From contig DNGI01000036.1 in NCBI GenBank assembly GCA_003486645.1, positions 12,100-19,575 of the forward strand: a stretch of 7,476 bases of DNA. The letters are read 5' to 3'. This document shows positions 1 through 6,514 of the stretch, piece after piece. The notes below the pieces were generated by a model that did not search any database, was not told the DNA's origin, and saw only the letters and a program-made list of their open reading frames with translations. Origin of the DNA: Cyanobacteria bacterium UBA11370 (GTDB lineage Bacteria; Cyanobacteriota; Cyanobacteriia; Cyanobacteriales; Coleofasciculaceae). Each line of letters opens with the position of its first letter. The stretch's first letter is position 1. Made by a program: the position numbers and the translations under genes.

Positions 1-3
1 AAA

Positions 4-31
4 AACAAACAACTAACAACAAACAACCAAA
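4..31. repeat. Heptamer tract immediately downstream of sufD
   Basis: AACAAAC (4-10), AACTAAC (11-17), AACAAAC (18-24) and AACCAAA (25-31) are four near-identical 7-mers lying 2 nt past the sufD stop, in the expected sufD-sufS spacer. The tract may continue beyond the left edge of the window. Confidence 0.6.
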
Positions 32-33
32 AA

Positions 34-1380
34 CTAAGCCGTTCTACAAGTAGCACATTGAGAAAGTCTTTGACGTACTGAAGTTACCGGAATGCGGTTT
101 AGAATATCAGCAACAAAGGCATCAATCAACAGATTACGGGCGCTAGCTTCATTGAGTCCCCGACTTTGCAAATAAAAGACTTCTTCTGGATCGAGTTGGC
201 TAACAGTAGCACCGTGGGAACATTTTACTTGATCGGCTGTAATTTCCAATTGAGGTTTAGTATCAACACGGGCTTTAGGAGATAACAGCAAGTTTCGATT
301 CAACTGATTTGCATTTGTAAATTGAGCTGTTTGAGGGACAAAAACTTTACCATTAAATACGGCATGAGCGCGGTCATCTACAATACATTTATGCAGTTGA
401 TTACTGATGCCATTGGGATAATTAAGGGCGACGATGCTGTGAGTATCTGCTAACTGTTTACCACTCACCATTGTTAAACCATTGAGGATGGTTTCCGTTC
501 CCTCACCCATCTGAAAAATTTCTAAATTATGTCGAGAAAGTTTTGCTCCCAAACTGATGGCGTTGTTAGTATAACGACTATTTCGAGCTTGAGTAACGGC
601 AGTTTTACCAATGTGAAAGCCATTCCCGGCTTCCCGTTGATTTCGGGTATGGTTAATTTGGGCATTTTCTTCAAGCCAAATTTCTGTGACTTGATTGTTT
701 AAATAGGGGTGATTGACAGGAATATCCGCACACCCTTCTACATTGGCCGCATAATGTTCAATGAGAGTTAATTGAGAACCCGCTTCAGCCACTACTAAAA
801 CGCGGGGTTGATAAATAACAGGTGCTTCATCAGTCGTGGTTATAAAGAGTAGATGAATGGGTGCCTCTACTCTCGTATTTTTTGATACCCAAACTATAGC
901 TACATCAGTTAGTCCAGCGGTATTGAGGGCAGTAAAGACTTCTGATCCGCCTTGTTGCTTTGCCAAATAGTTTGCGATCGCCGGGTGATGCTGCGAGGGG
1001 AATTGGGCTAAATTTCCGACAAAAATTCCCTCTGGTAAACTCCTAACCGATGAAAGTTCCGGTGCATAAATACCATTAACAAATACTAATCGACTATCAA
1101 TGGCTTCTGGTAGAATTAAGGGTGAAATATCGAATTTTAGAGATGTACTTTGGTATCTCTCTACCTGAAATTCTACCTGCAACAGATCTGATAAATCAGT
1201 AAAGCGCCACTCTTCATCCCTCCGCGTCGGGATTGCTAATTCTTCAACAATAGCCGCTGCGCGATCGCGCAATTGTTGTACAAAGCCCAAATTTTGTGTC
1301 TCTATCTTCTTGTGACGACATTGTTGTAGAAGCGCCGTCAAATAAGAAACCTCTGGCTTTACAGAAACTTGCATACTCAT
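34..1380 (-). CDS. sufD: SufD, Fe-S cluster assembly scaffold subunit
   Basis: SufD pairs with SufB and two SufC ATPases in the cytoplasmic SufBC2D complex that assembles Fe-S clusters on a scaffold. The 448-aa product has the expected parts: a helical N-terminal region (about 1-95, with the RRDEEWRFTDL stretch near 53-63 typical of SufD), a beta-helix core, and the C-terminal SufB/SufD signature around 387-410 (CSHGATVSQLDPEEVFYLQSRGL). His389 in that motif corresponds to the conserved His360 of E. coli SufD at the SufB-SufD interface. The first ATG is preferred over the one two codons later, because GAGG at 1394-1391 lies 10 nt upstream of it. The gene is third in sufBCD, 113 nt after sufC, and ends in TAG at 36-34. 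Unusually, the C-terminus is a short Cys-rich tail (CATCRTA). Identification rests on family motifs and operon position and is secure. Confidence 0.97.
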   Translation of the reverse strand: MSMQVSVKPEVSYLTALLQQCRHKKIETQNLGFVQQLRDRAAAIVEELAIPTRRDEEWRFTDLSDLLQVEFQVERYQSTSLKFDISPLILPEAIDSRLVFVNGIYAPELSSVRSLPEGIFVGNLAQFPSQHHPAIANYLAKQQGGSEVFTALNTAGLTDVAIVWVSKNTRVEAPIHLLFITTTDEAPVIYQPRVLVVAEAGSQLTLIEHYAANVEGCADIPVNHPYLNNQVTEIWLEENAQINHTRNQREAGNGFHIGKTAVTQARNSRYTNNAISLGAKLSRHNLEIFQMGEGTETILNGLTMVSGKQLADTHSIVALNYPNGISNQLHKCIVDDRAHAVFNGKVFVPQTAQFTNANQLNRNLLLSPKARVDTKPQLEITADQVKCSHGATVSQLDPEEVFYLQSRGLNEASARNLLIDAFVADILNRIPVTSVRQRLSQCATCRTA

Positions 1381-1400
1381 TAAGCACTCACCTCATACCA

Positions 1401-1414
1401 TTTTAGATTTTAGA
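1401..1414. repeat. Two-copy heptamer in the sufC-sufD spacer
   Basis: TTTTAGA occurs twice in tandem (1401-1407 and 1408-1414), 20 nt upstream of the sufD start. Two copies in AT-rich DNA could be chance; it is listed because the other spacers also hold 7-base tracts. Beyond it the 113-nt spacer has a GC-rich patch (GCGC, CGCT, GCGC at 1424-1435) that could fold a tiny 4-bp hairpin, and nothing resembling a terminator. Confidence 0.4.
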
Positions 1415-1493
1415 TTGCACTACGCGCCGCTGCGCTAATAGATTTTGGACGTATTACTCATAGTGAAGTTGCAGAAATTCAAGTGTTGCCAAT

Positions 1494-2285
1494 CTAAACC
1501 CGAATGGTATCAGCCGCTTCTTCTTCTAACACCCAATCATAGCCACGGGATTCTAATTCTAATGCTAATTCCTTACCTCCTGTTCTCAGAATACGACCTG
1601 CTGCCATTACATGAACATAATCTGGTTCAATATAATTAAGCAAACGCTGGTAGTGAGTAATCAAAATTGTGGCATTCTCTGGGCTAGTAAGCTGATTTAC
1701 CCCATCCGCCACAATTCTCAACGCATCGATATCCAAACCCGAATCCGTCTCATCTAGAATTGCTAATTTTGGTTCTAGAAGTGCCATTTGGAGAATCTCA
1801 TTTCGCTTCTTCTCACCCCCAGAGAACCCCTCATTTAAACTCCGTTCCAGGAAACTTGGATTCATCTTAACCACTTCTAGCTTTTCCTGAACTAAATCTT
1901 CAAAATCAAACGTATCCAGTTCCTCTAATCCCAAATGCTTGCGGCGAGAATTATACGCTACGCGCAAGAAATCCAAATTACTTACCCCTGGAATTTCTAA
2001 GGGGTATTGGAACGCTAGAAAAACGCCAGCTAATGCCCGTTCTTCCGGTTCCATTTCCAATAAATTTTGCCCCTTATAAATTACCTCACCGCCTGTCACC
2101 TCATACGCCGGATGACCTGCTAAAACTTTAGAAAAGGTACTTTTACCCGAACCATTTTGCCCCATGATGGCGTGAATTTCTCCCGCCTTTACTTCCAAAT
2201 TCAACCCTTTAAGAATTGGATTTCCATCAACATTCGCGGTTAAATTGCGAACCGATAAGATTACTTCACTATTTTCTACAATCAT
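1494..2285 (-). CDS. sufC: SufC, ABC-type ATPase of the SUF complex
   Basis: SufC is the cytoplasmic ABC ATPase that binds SufB and SufD and drives the conformational change needed for Fe-S cluster building; it is not a transporter. The 263-aa protein shows all ABC motifs: Walker [10 protein letters not shown] (42-50), Q-loop Gln93 in FLAFQYP, the SufC-type signature [12 protein letters not shown] (152-163), Walker B LAILDE (174-179) and the H-loop histidine at 211 in ILITHYQ. The length is usual for the family. The start is supported by AAGAGG at 2297-2292, spaced 6 nt from the ATG. It lies 75 nt after sufB, in a spacer holding a strong inverted repeat, and 113 nt before sufD. These spacers are wide for a co-transcribed operon but contain no clear terminator with a U-tract. 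Confidence 0.98.
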   Translation of the reverse strand: MIVENSEVILSVRNLTANVDGNPILKGLNLEVKAGEIHAIMGQNGSGKSTFSKVLAGHPAYEVTGGEVIYKGQNLLEMEPEERALAGVFLAFQYPLEIPGVSNLDFLRVAYNSRRKHLGLEELDTFDFEDLVQEKLEVVKMNPSFLERSLNEGFSGGEKKRNEILQMALLEPKLAILDETDSGLDIDALRIVADGVNQLTSPENATILITHYQRLLNYIEPDYVHVMAAGRILRTGGKELALELESRGYDWVLEEEAADTIRV

Positions 2286-2307
2286 TCCTTACCTCTTAAT
2301 TTGATGA

Positions 2308-2343
2308 TTAATGGCTAATTGAAATAGAGGAATTAACCATTAA
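2308..2343 (-). other. Strong hairpin in the sufB-sufC spacer
   Basis: TTAATGGCTAATT (2308-2320) and AATTAACCATTAA (2331-2343) form a 13-bp inverted repeat with one mismatch, which becomes a G-U pair in the sufB-sufC mRNA, around a 10-nt loop (2321-2330). It lies between the sufB stop (2361) and the sufC Shine-Dalgarno (2297-2292). No U-tract follows. It therefore looks more like an mRNA processing, stability or partial attenuation element than a terminator. Confidence 0.7.
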
Positions 2344-2367
2344 CCCTTAGCAATTAACCACTAACCC
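2333..2367. repeat. Heptamer tract at the sufB stop codon
   Basis: Five 7-mers in register: TTAACCA, TTAACCC, TTAGCAA, TTAACCA, CTAACCC. The last supplies the sufB stop codon (TAG on the minus strand) and its final glycine and valine codon bases, so the tract runs into the coding end. The first overlaps one arm of the sufB-sufC hairpin. Confidence 0.6.
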
Positions 2368-3800
2368 ACTGTACCTTCTAACTTCAGACTTAATAACTTA
2401 TCTGCTTCAGCGGCAAACTCCATGGGCAGTTCGTTGAAGACATCTTTACAGAATCCACTCACCATCATCGAGATCGCATCTTCTTCGGAAATACCCCGTT
2501 GAGCAAAATAGAATAACTGATCTTCCCCAATCTTAGAGGTAGAGGCTTCGTGTTCTACTTTGGCGGTATTGTTTTCGACTTGAATGTATGGGAAGGTATT
2601 GGCTTGAGCCGTATCTCCAATCAGCATTGAATCACACTGAGAGTAGTTTCTTGCGCCTTCGGCTTTCGACCCAATTTTTACCTGTCCCCGGTAACTATTT
2701 TGGGATTTTCCAGCAGAAATACCTTTAGAAATAATCGTACTGCGGGTGTTTTTGCCGATATGTACCATTTTTGTGCCAGTATCAGCTTGCTGCTTATTAT
2801 TCGTTAGTGCAACAGAGTAAAATTCACCGACGGAATTGTCGCCAACTAACACGCAACTAGGGTATTTCCAAGTAATAGCTGAACCCGTTTCTACCTGAGT
2901 CCAGGAAATTTTGGAATTAACGCCCTTACACAAACCGCGTTTGGTGACAAAGTTATAGATTCCGCCTTTGCCATTTTCATCACCTGCGTACCAATTCTGT
3001 ACCGTAGAATATTTAATCTCGGCATTATCAAGCGCCACCAGTTCTACAACCGCAGCATGAAGCTGGTTGCTATCATACATTGGTGCTGTACATCCTTCTA
3101 AATAGCTGACCTGGCTCCCTTCTTCAGCTACAATTAAAGTCCGCTCAAACTGTCCCGTTTCACCGTTATTAATGCGGAAGTAGGTGGATAGTTCCATGGG
3201 GCATTTAACGCCTTTGGGAATGAAGACAAAGGAACCATCACTGAATACGGCAGAATTCAGCGCCGCAAAGTAATTGTCTCCCACAGGAACAACGCTACCC
3301 AGGTACTTTTGGACGAGTTCGGGATGTTCTTGTAGGGCTTCTGAAATGGAGCAAAAAATAACCCCTTCTTTCGCTAACTTTTCTTTAAACGTAGTAGCGA
3401 TTGAAACACTATCAAAAATGGCATCCACCGCCACGTTAGATAGCCGCTTCTGTTCCGAAAGAGGAATTCCTAGCTTCTCGAAGGTTTCTAATAAAGCGGG
3501 GTCAACTTCATCTAGACTATTGAGCTTTTCTTTGTTAATTTTGGGTGCAGAATAGTAGATGATATTTTGATAGTCAATGGGCGGATAGTTAACGTGCGCC
3601 CAAGTGGGTTCTGCCATCTTTTGCCATTGTCGATAGGCTTTGAGGCGAAACTCCAACATGAACTCTGGTTCGTTCTTTTTGGCTGAGATTAGGCGAATCA
3701 CATCTTCATTAAGACCGCGTGGAATGGTATCAGTCTCAATATCGGTGATAAAGCCGTACTTATAGGGCTGGTTGACTAATTTCTTGACGGTAGCAGTCAT
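2361..3800 (-). CDS. sufB: SufB, Fe-S cluster assembly scaffold protein
   Basis: SufB is the core scaffold of SufBC2D on which sulphur from SufS/SufE and iron are joined into a cluster. The 479-aa product has a helical N-terminal domain, a beta-helix core and a highly conserved C-terminal third. Cys237 (LEGCTAP), Cys389 (QCDSMLIG), His417 and Glu418 (VEHEAS) correspond to E. coli Cys254, Cys405, His433 and Glu434, residues implicated in sulphur transfer and cluster formation. The end ([25 protein letters not shown]) is a family hallmark. The start [17 protein letters not shown] fits cyanobacterial SufB N-termini, yet no good Shine-Dalgarno precedes the ATG. The gene is first in the sufBCD operon, divergent from sufR, with a predicted leader of about 205 nt. 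Its stop codon (2363-2361) falls inside a heptamer repeat tract. Confidence 0.98.
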   Translation of the reverse strand: MTATVKKLVNQPYKYGFITDIETDTIPRGLNEDVIRLISAKKNEPEFMLEFRLKAYRQWQKMAEPTWAHVNYPPIDYQNIIYYSAPKINKEKLNSLDEVDPALLETFEKLGIPLSEQKRLSNVAVDAIFDSVSIATTFKEKLAKEGVIFCSISEALQEHPELVQKYLGSVVPVGDNYFAALNSAVFSDGSFVFIPKGVKCPMELSTYFRINNGETGQFERTLIVAEEGSQVSYLEGCTAPMYDSNQLHAAVVELVALDNAEIKYSTVQNWYAGDENGKGGIYNFVTKRGLCKGVNSKISWTQVETGSAITWKYPSCVLVGDNSVGEFYSVALTNNKQQADTGTKMVHIGKNTRSTIISKGISAGKSQNSYRGQVKIGSKAEGARNYSQCDSMLIGDTAQANTFPYIQVENNTAKVEHEASTSKIGEDQLFYFAQRGISEEDAISMMVSGFCKDVFNELPMEFAAEADKLLSLKLEGTVG

Positions 3801-3949
3801 TAGTTCAAGTGTTCTTTCGTGTTCTTACTGAATCTCTCAGGATCGGAGGTAGGTGGAGGCTTGCGGCTTGACCGAGAAGGGGTTAAGGGGAAGGGGTTAA
3901 GGATTGAAGTCCAAGTTTCTTCGCCTTTTCCTGATCCCTCTCCTATCAT
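3800..3949 (-). other. Possible 49-codon leader ORF overlapping the sufB start
   Basis: On the sufB strand, an ATG at 3949-3947 opens 49 sense codons (beginning MIGEGSGKGEETW, Pro/Ser/Arg-rich in the middle, ending KEHLN). They end in TAA, which overlaps the sufB ATG as TAATG (3802-3798). A stop/start overlap of this kind is compatible with translational coupling, and sufB has no obvious ribosome-binding site of its own. Against it, the ORF has no Shine-Dalgarno, no recognisable domain and a low-complexity section caused by the repeat at 3876-3903. An ORF this short can arise by chance. It is recorded as a candidate only. Confidence 0.15.
3876..3903. repeat. 14-bp tandem repeat in the sufB leader
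   Basis: GAAGGGGTTAAGGG (3876-3889) is followed directly by GAAGGGGTTAAGGA (3890-3903), with 13 of 14 bases identical. The period is twice seven, so this can be read as alternating heptamers GAAGGGG and TTAAGGR. It lies in the untranslated leader predicted for sufB; on the sufB strand it is pyrimidine-rich (CCTTAACCCCTTC). Confidence 0.75.
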
Positions 3950-3978
3950 GTGGTTGGGCTACAGGCTGTTCGTGATTA

Positions 3979-3998
3979 AAACAACAGATTTGTTGTTT
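3979..3998. promoter_or_regulatory. Putative SufR operator 1 (sufB-proximal)
   Basis: CAAC (3982-3985), six bases AGATTT, then GTTG (3992-3995) is an exact match to the CAAC-N6-GTTG palindrome described for SufR of Synechocystis. Here the arms extend to 7 perfect base pairs (AAACAAC and GTTGTTT). It lies about 10-25 nt downstream of the predicted sufB transcription start, where a bound repressor would block initiation or clearance. Confidence 0.85.
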
Positions 3999-4021
3999 AA
4001 CTCTATTGTAAGTTATATTAA
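3993..4021 (+). promoter_or_regulatory. Weak candidate sufR promoter
   Basis: On the plus strand TTGTTT (3993-3998), 17 nt and TATTAA (4016-4021, four of six consensus bases) could serve sufR. It lies between and over the two SufR palindromes, which would allow autoregulation. TATATT at 4014-4019 is an alternative -10. The match is modest and AT-rich sequence makes such matches common. Confidence 0.3.
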
Positions 4022-4039
4022 CAACTAGGATGTTGTCAA
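4012..4039 (-). promoter_or_regulatory. Predicted sigma70-type promoter of sufBCD
   Basis: On the minus strand a perfect -35 TTGACA (4039-4034), a 16-nt spacer and a -10 TATAAC (4017-4012, five of six consensus bases) point towards sufB, giving a start near 4005. The two SufR palindromes bracket this promoter, as expected for repression. A second -10-like TACAAT follows a few bases on. The start site is inferred from sequence only. Confidence 0.65.
4021..4036. promoter_or_regulatory. Putative SufR operator 2 (sufR-proximal)
   Basis: A second exact CAAC-N6-GTTG site: CAAC (4022-4025), TAGGAT, GTTG (4032-4035), extended by one pair to ACAAC/GTTGT. It is offset by exactly 40 bp from operator 1, roughly four helical turns, so two SufR dimers could sit on nearly the same DNA face. 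Its right arm overlaps the -35 box of the predicted sufB promoter. Confidence 0.85.
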
Positions 4040-4062
4040 AGTCAAGTTAAATTTTTCTCATT

Positions 4063-4083
4063 CCCCACACCCTACACCCCATT
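4063..4083. repeat. Heptamer tract before sufR
   Basis: Three consecutive 7-mers, CCCCACA, CCCTACA and CCCCATT, lie 16 nt before the sufR ATG. They give a C-rich leader with no Shine-Dalgarno. They resemble the STRR heptamer repeats of cyanobacterial genomes, but with three diverged copies this is a weak case on its own. Confidence 0.5.
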
Positions 4084-4098
4084 TTCACCCCTAAGCCG

Positions 4099-4761
4099 AT
4101 GACAACCACTCAGCACCCGTCTCCTTCCACCAAGCAAGACATCTTGCAACATTTACTCAAACAGGATCACGCAACAGCCCAGGCGTTAGCCGAAGCCCTT
4201 GAGATTAGTCCACAAGCCATTCGCCGTCACCTGAAGGATTTGGAGACGGAAGAACTGATTGAGTATCAATCGGTGTCGGTGGGAATGGGTCGTCCGCAAC
4301 ACGTTTATCAGCTTAGTCGCAAAGGGCGCGATCGCTTCCCCAATCATTATGGTGAGTTTGCAGTTTCTCTGCTCGATACGTTGACAGAAACGGTGGGTAA
4401 GGAACAAGTTAGCACAATCTTACAAAAACAGTGGGAACGTAAGGCGATGGAATATCGCCAGCGTGTGGGGAGGGGTTCTGTAAAAGAACGGGTGGCTAAG
4501 TTGGTCGAACTTCGTCAAAGTGAGGGGTATATGGCAGAGTGGTATGCTGTAGAATCGAGTAATTTAACGAATGGTGTTAGTGAGCAGTTTATGTTGAAAG
4601 AGCATAACTGCGCTATTTCTAATGTAGCGGAATCGTTTCCGAGTGTGTGTGGGCATGAGTTGGAAATGTTTGCGGCGGTTTTACCGGATTGTATTGTGGA
4701 ACGGACTCACTGGATTAATAATGGTGAGCATGAGTGCGGTTATTTGATTAAGGCACGGTAA
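4099..4761 (+). CDS. sufR: SufR, Fe-S cluster-sensing repressor of the suf operon
   Basis: SufR is the cyanobacterial repressor of sufBCDS; it holds an Fe-S cluster and binds operator DNA when clusters are plentiful. The 220-aa protein has an N-terminal winged helix-turn-helix (about 12-75: ATAQALAEALEISPQAIRRHLKDLE, then a wing near GMGRPQHVYQLS). Its C-terminal part holds four cysteines at 171, 184, 198 and 213, giving C-X12-C-X13-C-X14-C, the spacing known for SufR cluster ligands. It is divergent from sufB, and two CAAC-N6-GTTG sites lie in the shared spacer, so autoregulation is likely. The start at 4099 gives a normal family length, although no Shine-Dalgarno is visible. HIP1 at 4328-4335 lies inside the gene. 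Oddly, the TAA stop is followed in frame by a 12-bp tandem repeat. Confidence 0.96.
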   Translation: MTTTQHPSPSTKQDILQHLLKQDHATAQALAEALEISPQAIRRHLKDLETEELIEYQSVSVGMGRPQHVYQLSRKGRDRFPNHYGEFAVSLLDTLTETVGKEQVSTILQKQWERKAMEYRQRVGRGSVKERVAKLVELRQSEGYMAEWYAVESSNLTNGVSEQFMLKEHNCAISNVAESFPSVCGHELEMFAAVLPDCIVERTHWINNGEHECGYLIKAR

Positions 4762-4806
4762 TTTGGCAACGGCTTTGGCAACGGATTTGGTAACGGATGT
4801 AACGGA
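4762..4806 (+). repeat. 12-bp tandem repeat directly after the sufR stop
   Basis: TTTGGCAACGGC (4762-4773), TTTGGCAACGGA (4774-4785) and TTTGGTAACGGA (4786-4797) are three tandem copies, followed by the partial copy TGTAACGGA (4798-4806). The first copy starts at the base after the sufR TAA. In the sufR frame each full copy reads Phe-Gly-Asn-Gly, and every difference between copies is at a third codon position. Confidence 0.9.
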
Positions 4807-4810
4807 TGTG

Positions 4811-4845
4811 TTAATGGTTTGTGATTAATGGGTAATGATTAAAAT
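4811..4845. repeat. Degenerate heptamer tract between sufR and the next gene
   Basis: Five 7-mers in register: TTAATGG, TTTGTGA, TTAATGG, GTAATGA, TTAAAAT. The first and third are identical and the others are diverged. It belongs with the other heptamer tracts of the window in style, being AT-rich with a TTAATGG core related to TGGCTAA/TTAACCA units elsewhere. Confidence 0.45.
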
Positions 4846-4871
4846 TGATAATAAATCCTTACTCCCCCATC

Positions 4872-5129
4872 ATGTCTGACTCTCAACAACCAACGGTACA
4901 ATTTTTAAGTGCGGAAGAATCAGTGGATGTAGATAAAGCGCTGTTATCTACTCATGAGAAGTTTTTGACTCGGTTAACGATTTCTTCGCTGCGATTGTTG
5001 AAGCATATTGCTGAAGATCTGGGTATTGCGGTTGAGGAATTGACGCATCAACAGGTGATTGATTGGTTTGAGAAGGATGGAAAGATTCGGCGAGAACAGG
5101 GATCTGATGCGGCGTTTTTGAAGTGGTAA
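4872..5129 (+). CDS. Small conserved-type protein of unknown function downstream of sufR
   Basis: An 85-aa, acidic, probably all-helical soluble protein (MSDSQQPTVQFLSAEESVDVDKALL...) with no signal peptide, membrane span, cysteine or recognised catalytic motif. The ATG at 4872 is chosen over an in-frame TTG at 4845, because 4845 would put repeat-derived and non-conserved-looking residues at the N-terminus and MSDSQQ is a typical start. No Shine-Dalgarno is seen. The middle (LTISSLRLLKHIAEDLGIAVEELTHQQVIDWFEKDGKIR, about 34-72) alternates polar and hydrophobic residues as in a helical bundle or small DNA/protein-binding fold. It lies 110 nt after sufR on the same strand, so it may be co-transcribed with it, and it converges on the transporter gene. 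No function can be assigned from sequence. Confidence 0.85.
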   Translation: MSDSQQPTVQFLSAEESVDVDKALLSTHEKFLTRLTISSLRLLKHIAEDLGIAVEELTHQQVIDWFEKDGKIRREQGSDAAFLKW

Positions 5130-5169
5130 TCCGTTTTGGACTTGTGAAAAAGTAAGTTACTCATTTGGA

Positions 5170-5211
5170 AAAGAGGGTAAAGGTAAATCGTTCTTTCCCT
5201 TTCACCTCTTT
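5170..5211. terminator. Bidirectional terminator-like hairpin between convergent genes
   Basis: Arms 5170-5183 (AAAGAGGGTAAAGG) and 5198-5211 (CCTTTCACCTCTTT) pair at 12 of 14 positions around a 14-nt loop, with a two-base internal mismatch. The hairpin lies between the stop of the small gene (5129) and the end of the oppositely oriented transporter (5241). T-runs end the arm on both strands. The position fits a shared terminator, although the U-tracts are short. Confidence 0.6.
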
Positions 5212-5240
5212 ATATCCTCATCGTCAATTTTGACTTAGTA

Positions 5241-6437
5241 CTAATAAAGCGCCAGACCAGCAAGACCAGCGATGGGTATAATCAAGGCGACTTCTACACG
5301 GAAGCGAATAATGGCAATTAAGGCAGCAACAACGATGACTCCTGAAGCCCAATGTTGAGGTGCTGTGCTACCTACTACAAAAGCCGCCGCAATTAGCATC
5401 CCGACAACTGCAGGTCTGACACCGCATAGTGCAGCTTGAACGACAGGGGATTTTTTGATGCTATCGAGAAAATATGTACCCACTACCATGAGTAAAGCAG
5501 GTGGCAGAAACATTCCAACTGTAGCCGAAAAAGCACCCAAAAATCCAGCAACTTTGTAGCCGATAAAGGCTGAAGTTACTAAGATTGGACCTGGTGTAAT
5601 CTGACTAATTGCCAGACCATCAATAAACTCTTTATTCGTCACCCATCCTTGACCATTAACGACGATATCTTGAATGATGGGAATGAAGACATAGCCACTC
5701 CCAAATAAGGTGACACTCATTGCGGCAAAGGTGGTAAATAGTTCGACAACGAGTGAGGGTTGAACTGTTAGCAGCCATAGGGCAGGGAGTGGTAATACGG
5801 AGAGTAATTTATTTGACCCTTGAGGTTTAGAATTAGACAGCACTGAAGGCTGAGTATTTTGTTTGTGTAATTGTTTAATAGTAGTATTACTAAACAGTAA
5901 CCATCCAACTAATCCCGATACTAATACTATGATTAGAGTGCTATAAAATCCTCCAATTCCCAATAAGATAGCGCACGCGGCAAGGCAAATGATAATTTCT
6001 GATACGCCTTTAATTGCTTTACGTGCCATGCTCCAAGCGGCTGAAATTACAATGGCAATCATGGCTGGAGTAAAGCCCATAAAGAGGCGATCAACGACCG
6101 GAATTTGACCCCATTGAAAATAGGCAACACTTAGACCTAAAACTAACACAAATGTTGGCAATATAGCGCCAAGTCCGCAGACAAGCGCTCCCTTAAGTCC
6201 CCGTAAACGATAGCCGACACCAACGACGACATTAAATGCCATTGGTCCTGGTAGGATAGATGCCAAAAATATGGTGTCAAGAATGTCTTGTTCCTCAAGT
6301 AAATTGTTCTTTTTGAGGTAGTTTTGGATCACAGCAATAAGCGGCATGAAGCCTCCCCATGCGGTGCTGCCAATTTTTAAGAAGATCCAGAACAATGTTC
6401 TCAAACAGGAGGTAGAGTTGCCCTGAGTGTCTTTCAT
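5241..6437 (-). CDS. chrA: CHR-family chromate-type ion transporter, two-domain form
   Basis: Inner-membrane transporter of the CHR superfamily, whose studied members expel chromate; sulphate or another oxyanion is possible for uncharacterised members. The 398-aa length and two homologous halves (about 12-180 and 222-398) mark the long, fused form. Each half has the conserved N-terminal segment (WGGFMPLIAVIQ at 27-38; FGSGYVFIPIIQ at 245-256) and the PGP motif (63-65 LPGPMAFN; 282-284 TPGPILVT). About ten or more hydrophobic spans are visible, with a polar linker at about 184-212 (Gln/Asn/Ser-rich). The start is backed by AAAGGA at 6452-6447, 9 nt before the ATG. It is convergent with the small gene downstream of sufR and stands alone in its orientation here. 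No resistance-operon partner is visible, so chromate as substrate is a family-level inference. Confidence 0.88.
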   Translation of the reverse strand: MKDTQGNSTSCLRTLFWIFLKIGSTAWGGFMPLIAVIQNYLKKNNLLEEQDILDTIFLASILPGPMAFNVVVGVGYRLRGLKGALVCGLGAILPTFVLVLGLSVAYFQWGQIPVVDRLFMGFTPAMIAIVISAAWSMARKAIKGVSEIIICLAACAILLGIGGFYSTLIIVLVSGLVGWLLFSNTTIKQLHKQNTQPSVLSNSKPQGSNKLLSVLPLPALWLLTVQPSLVVELFTTFAAMSVTLFGSGYVFIPIIQDIVVNGQGWVTNKEFIDGLAISQITPGPILVTSAFIGYKVAGFLGAFSATVGMFLPPALLMVVGTYFLDSIKKSPVVQAALCGVRPAVVGMLIAAAFVVGSTAPQHWASGVIVVAALIAIIRFRVEVALIIPIAGLAGLALY

Positions 6438-6479
6438 ACGTTAATGTCCTTTAGTTCCCCTGGCGAAAAATGTGAAGCT

Positions 6480-6514
6480 TTGGTAGGTGTTGGTTGGTAG
6501 TTGGTAGTTGTCAG
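6480..6514. repeat. Degenerate heptamer tract upstream of the transporter
   Basis: In 7-base register: TTGGTAG, GTGTTGG, TTGGTAG, TTGGTAG, TTGTCAG. Three copies are identical. It lies within the likely 5' leader of the transporter gene, about 30 nt beyond its Shine-Dalgarno. Confidence 0.6.

Noticed and set aside
1445..1639. 64-codon plus-strand open frame
   Set aside because: It mostly overlaps the 3' end of sufC antisense, has a composition typical of a shadow frame and no start signals.
3274..3555. 93-codon plus-strand open frame inside sufB
   Set aside because: It is entirely antisense to the strongly conserved sufB coding sequence and is Ser-rich in the way shadow frames usually are.
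3819..4028. 69-codon plus-strand open frame in the sufB-sufR spacer
   Set aside because: It spans both SufR operators and the promoter, has low-complexity Gly-rich content from the 14-bp repeat, and has no ribosome-binding site.
4186..4407. 73-codon minus-strand open frame inside sufR
   Set aside because: It is antisense to the conserved winged-helix region of SufR, with no independent support.
4845..4871. Upstream TTG start for the 85-aa gene
   Set aside because: TTG is a weaker start without a Shine-Dalgarno, and it overlaps the heptamer tract; the ATG at 4872 gives a more natural N-terminus.
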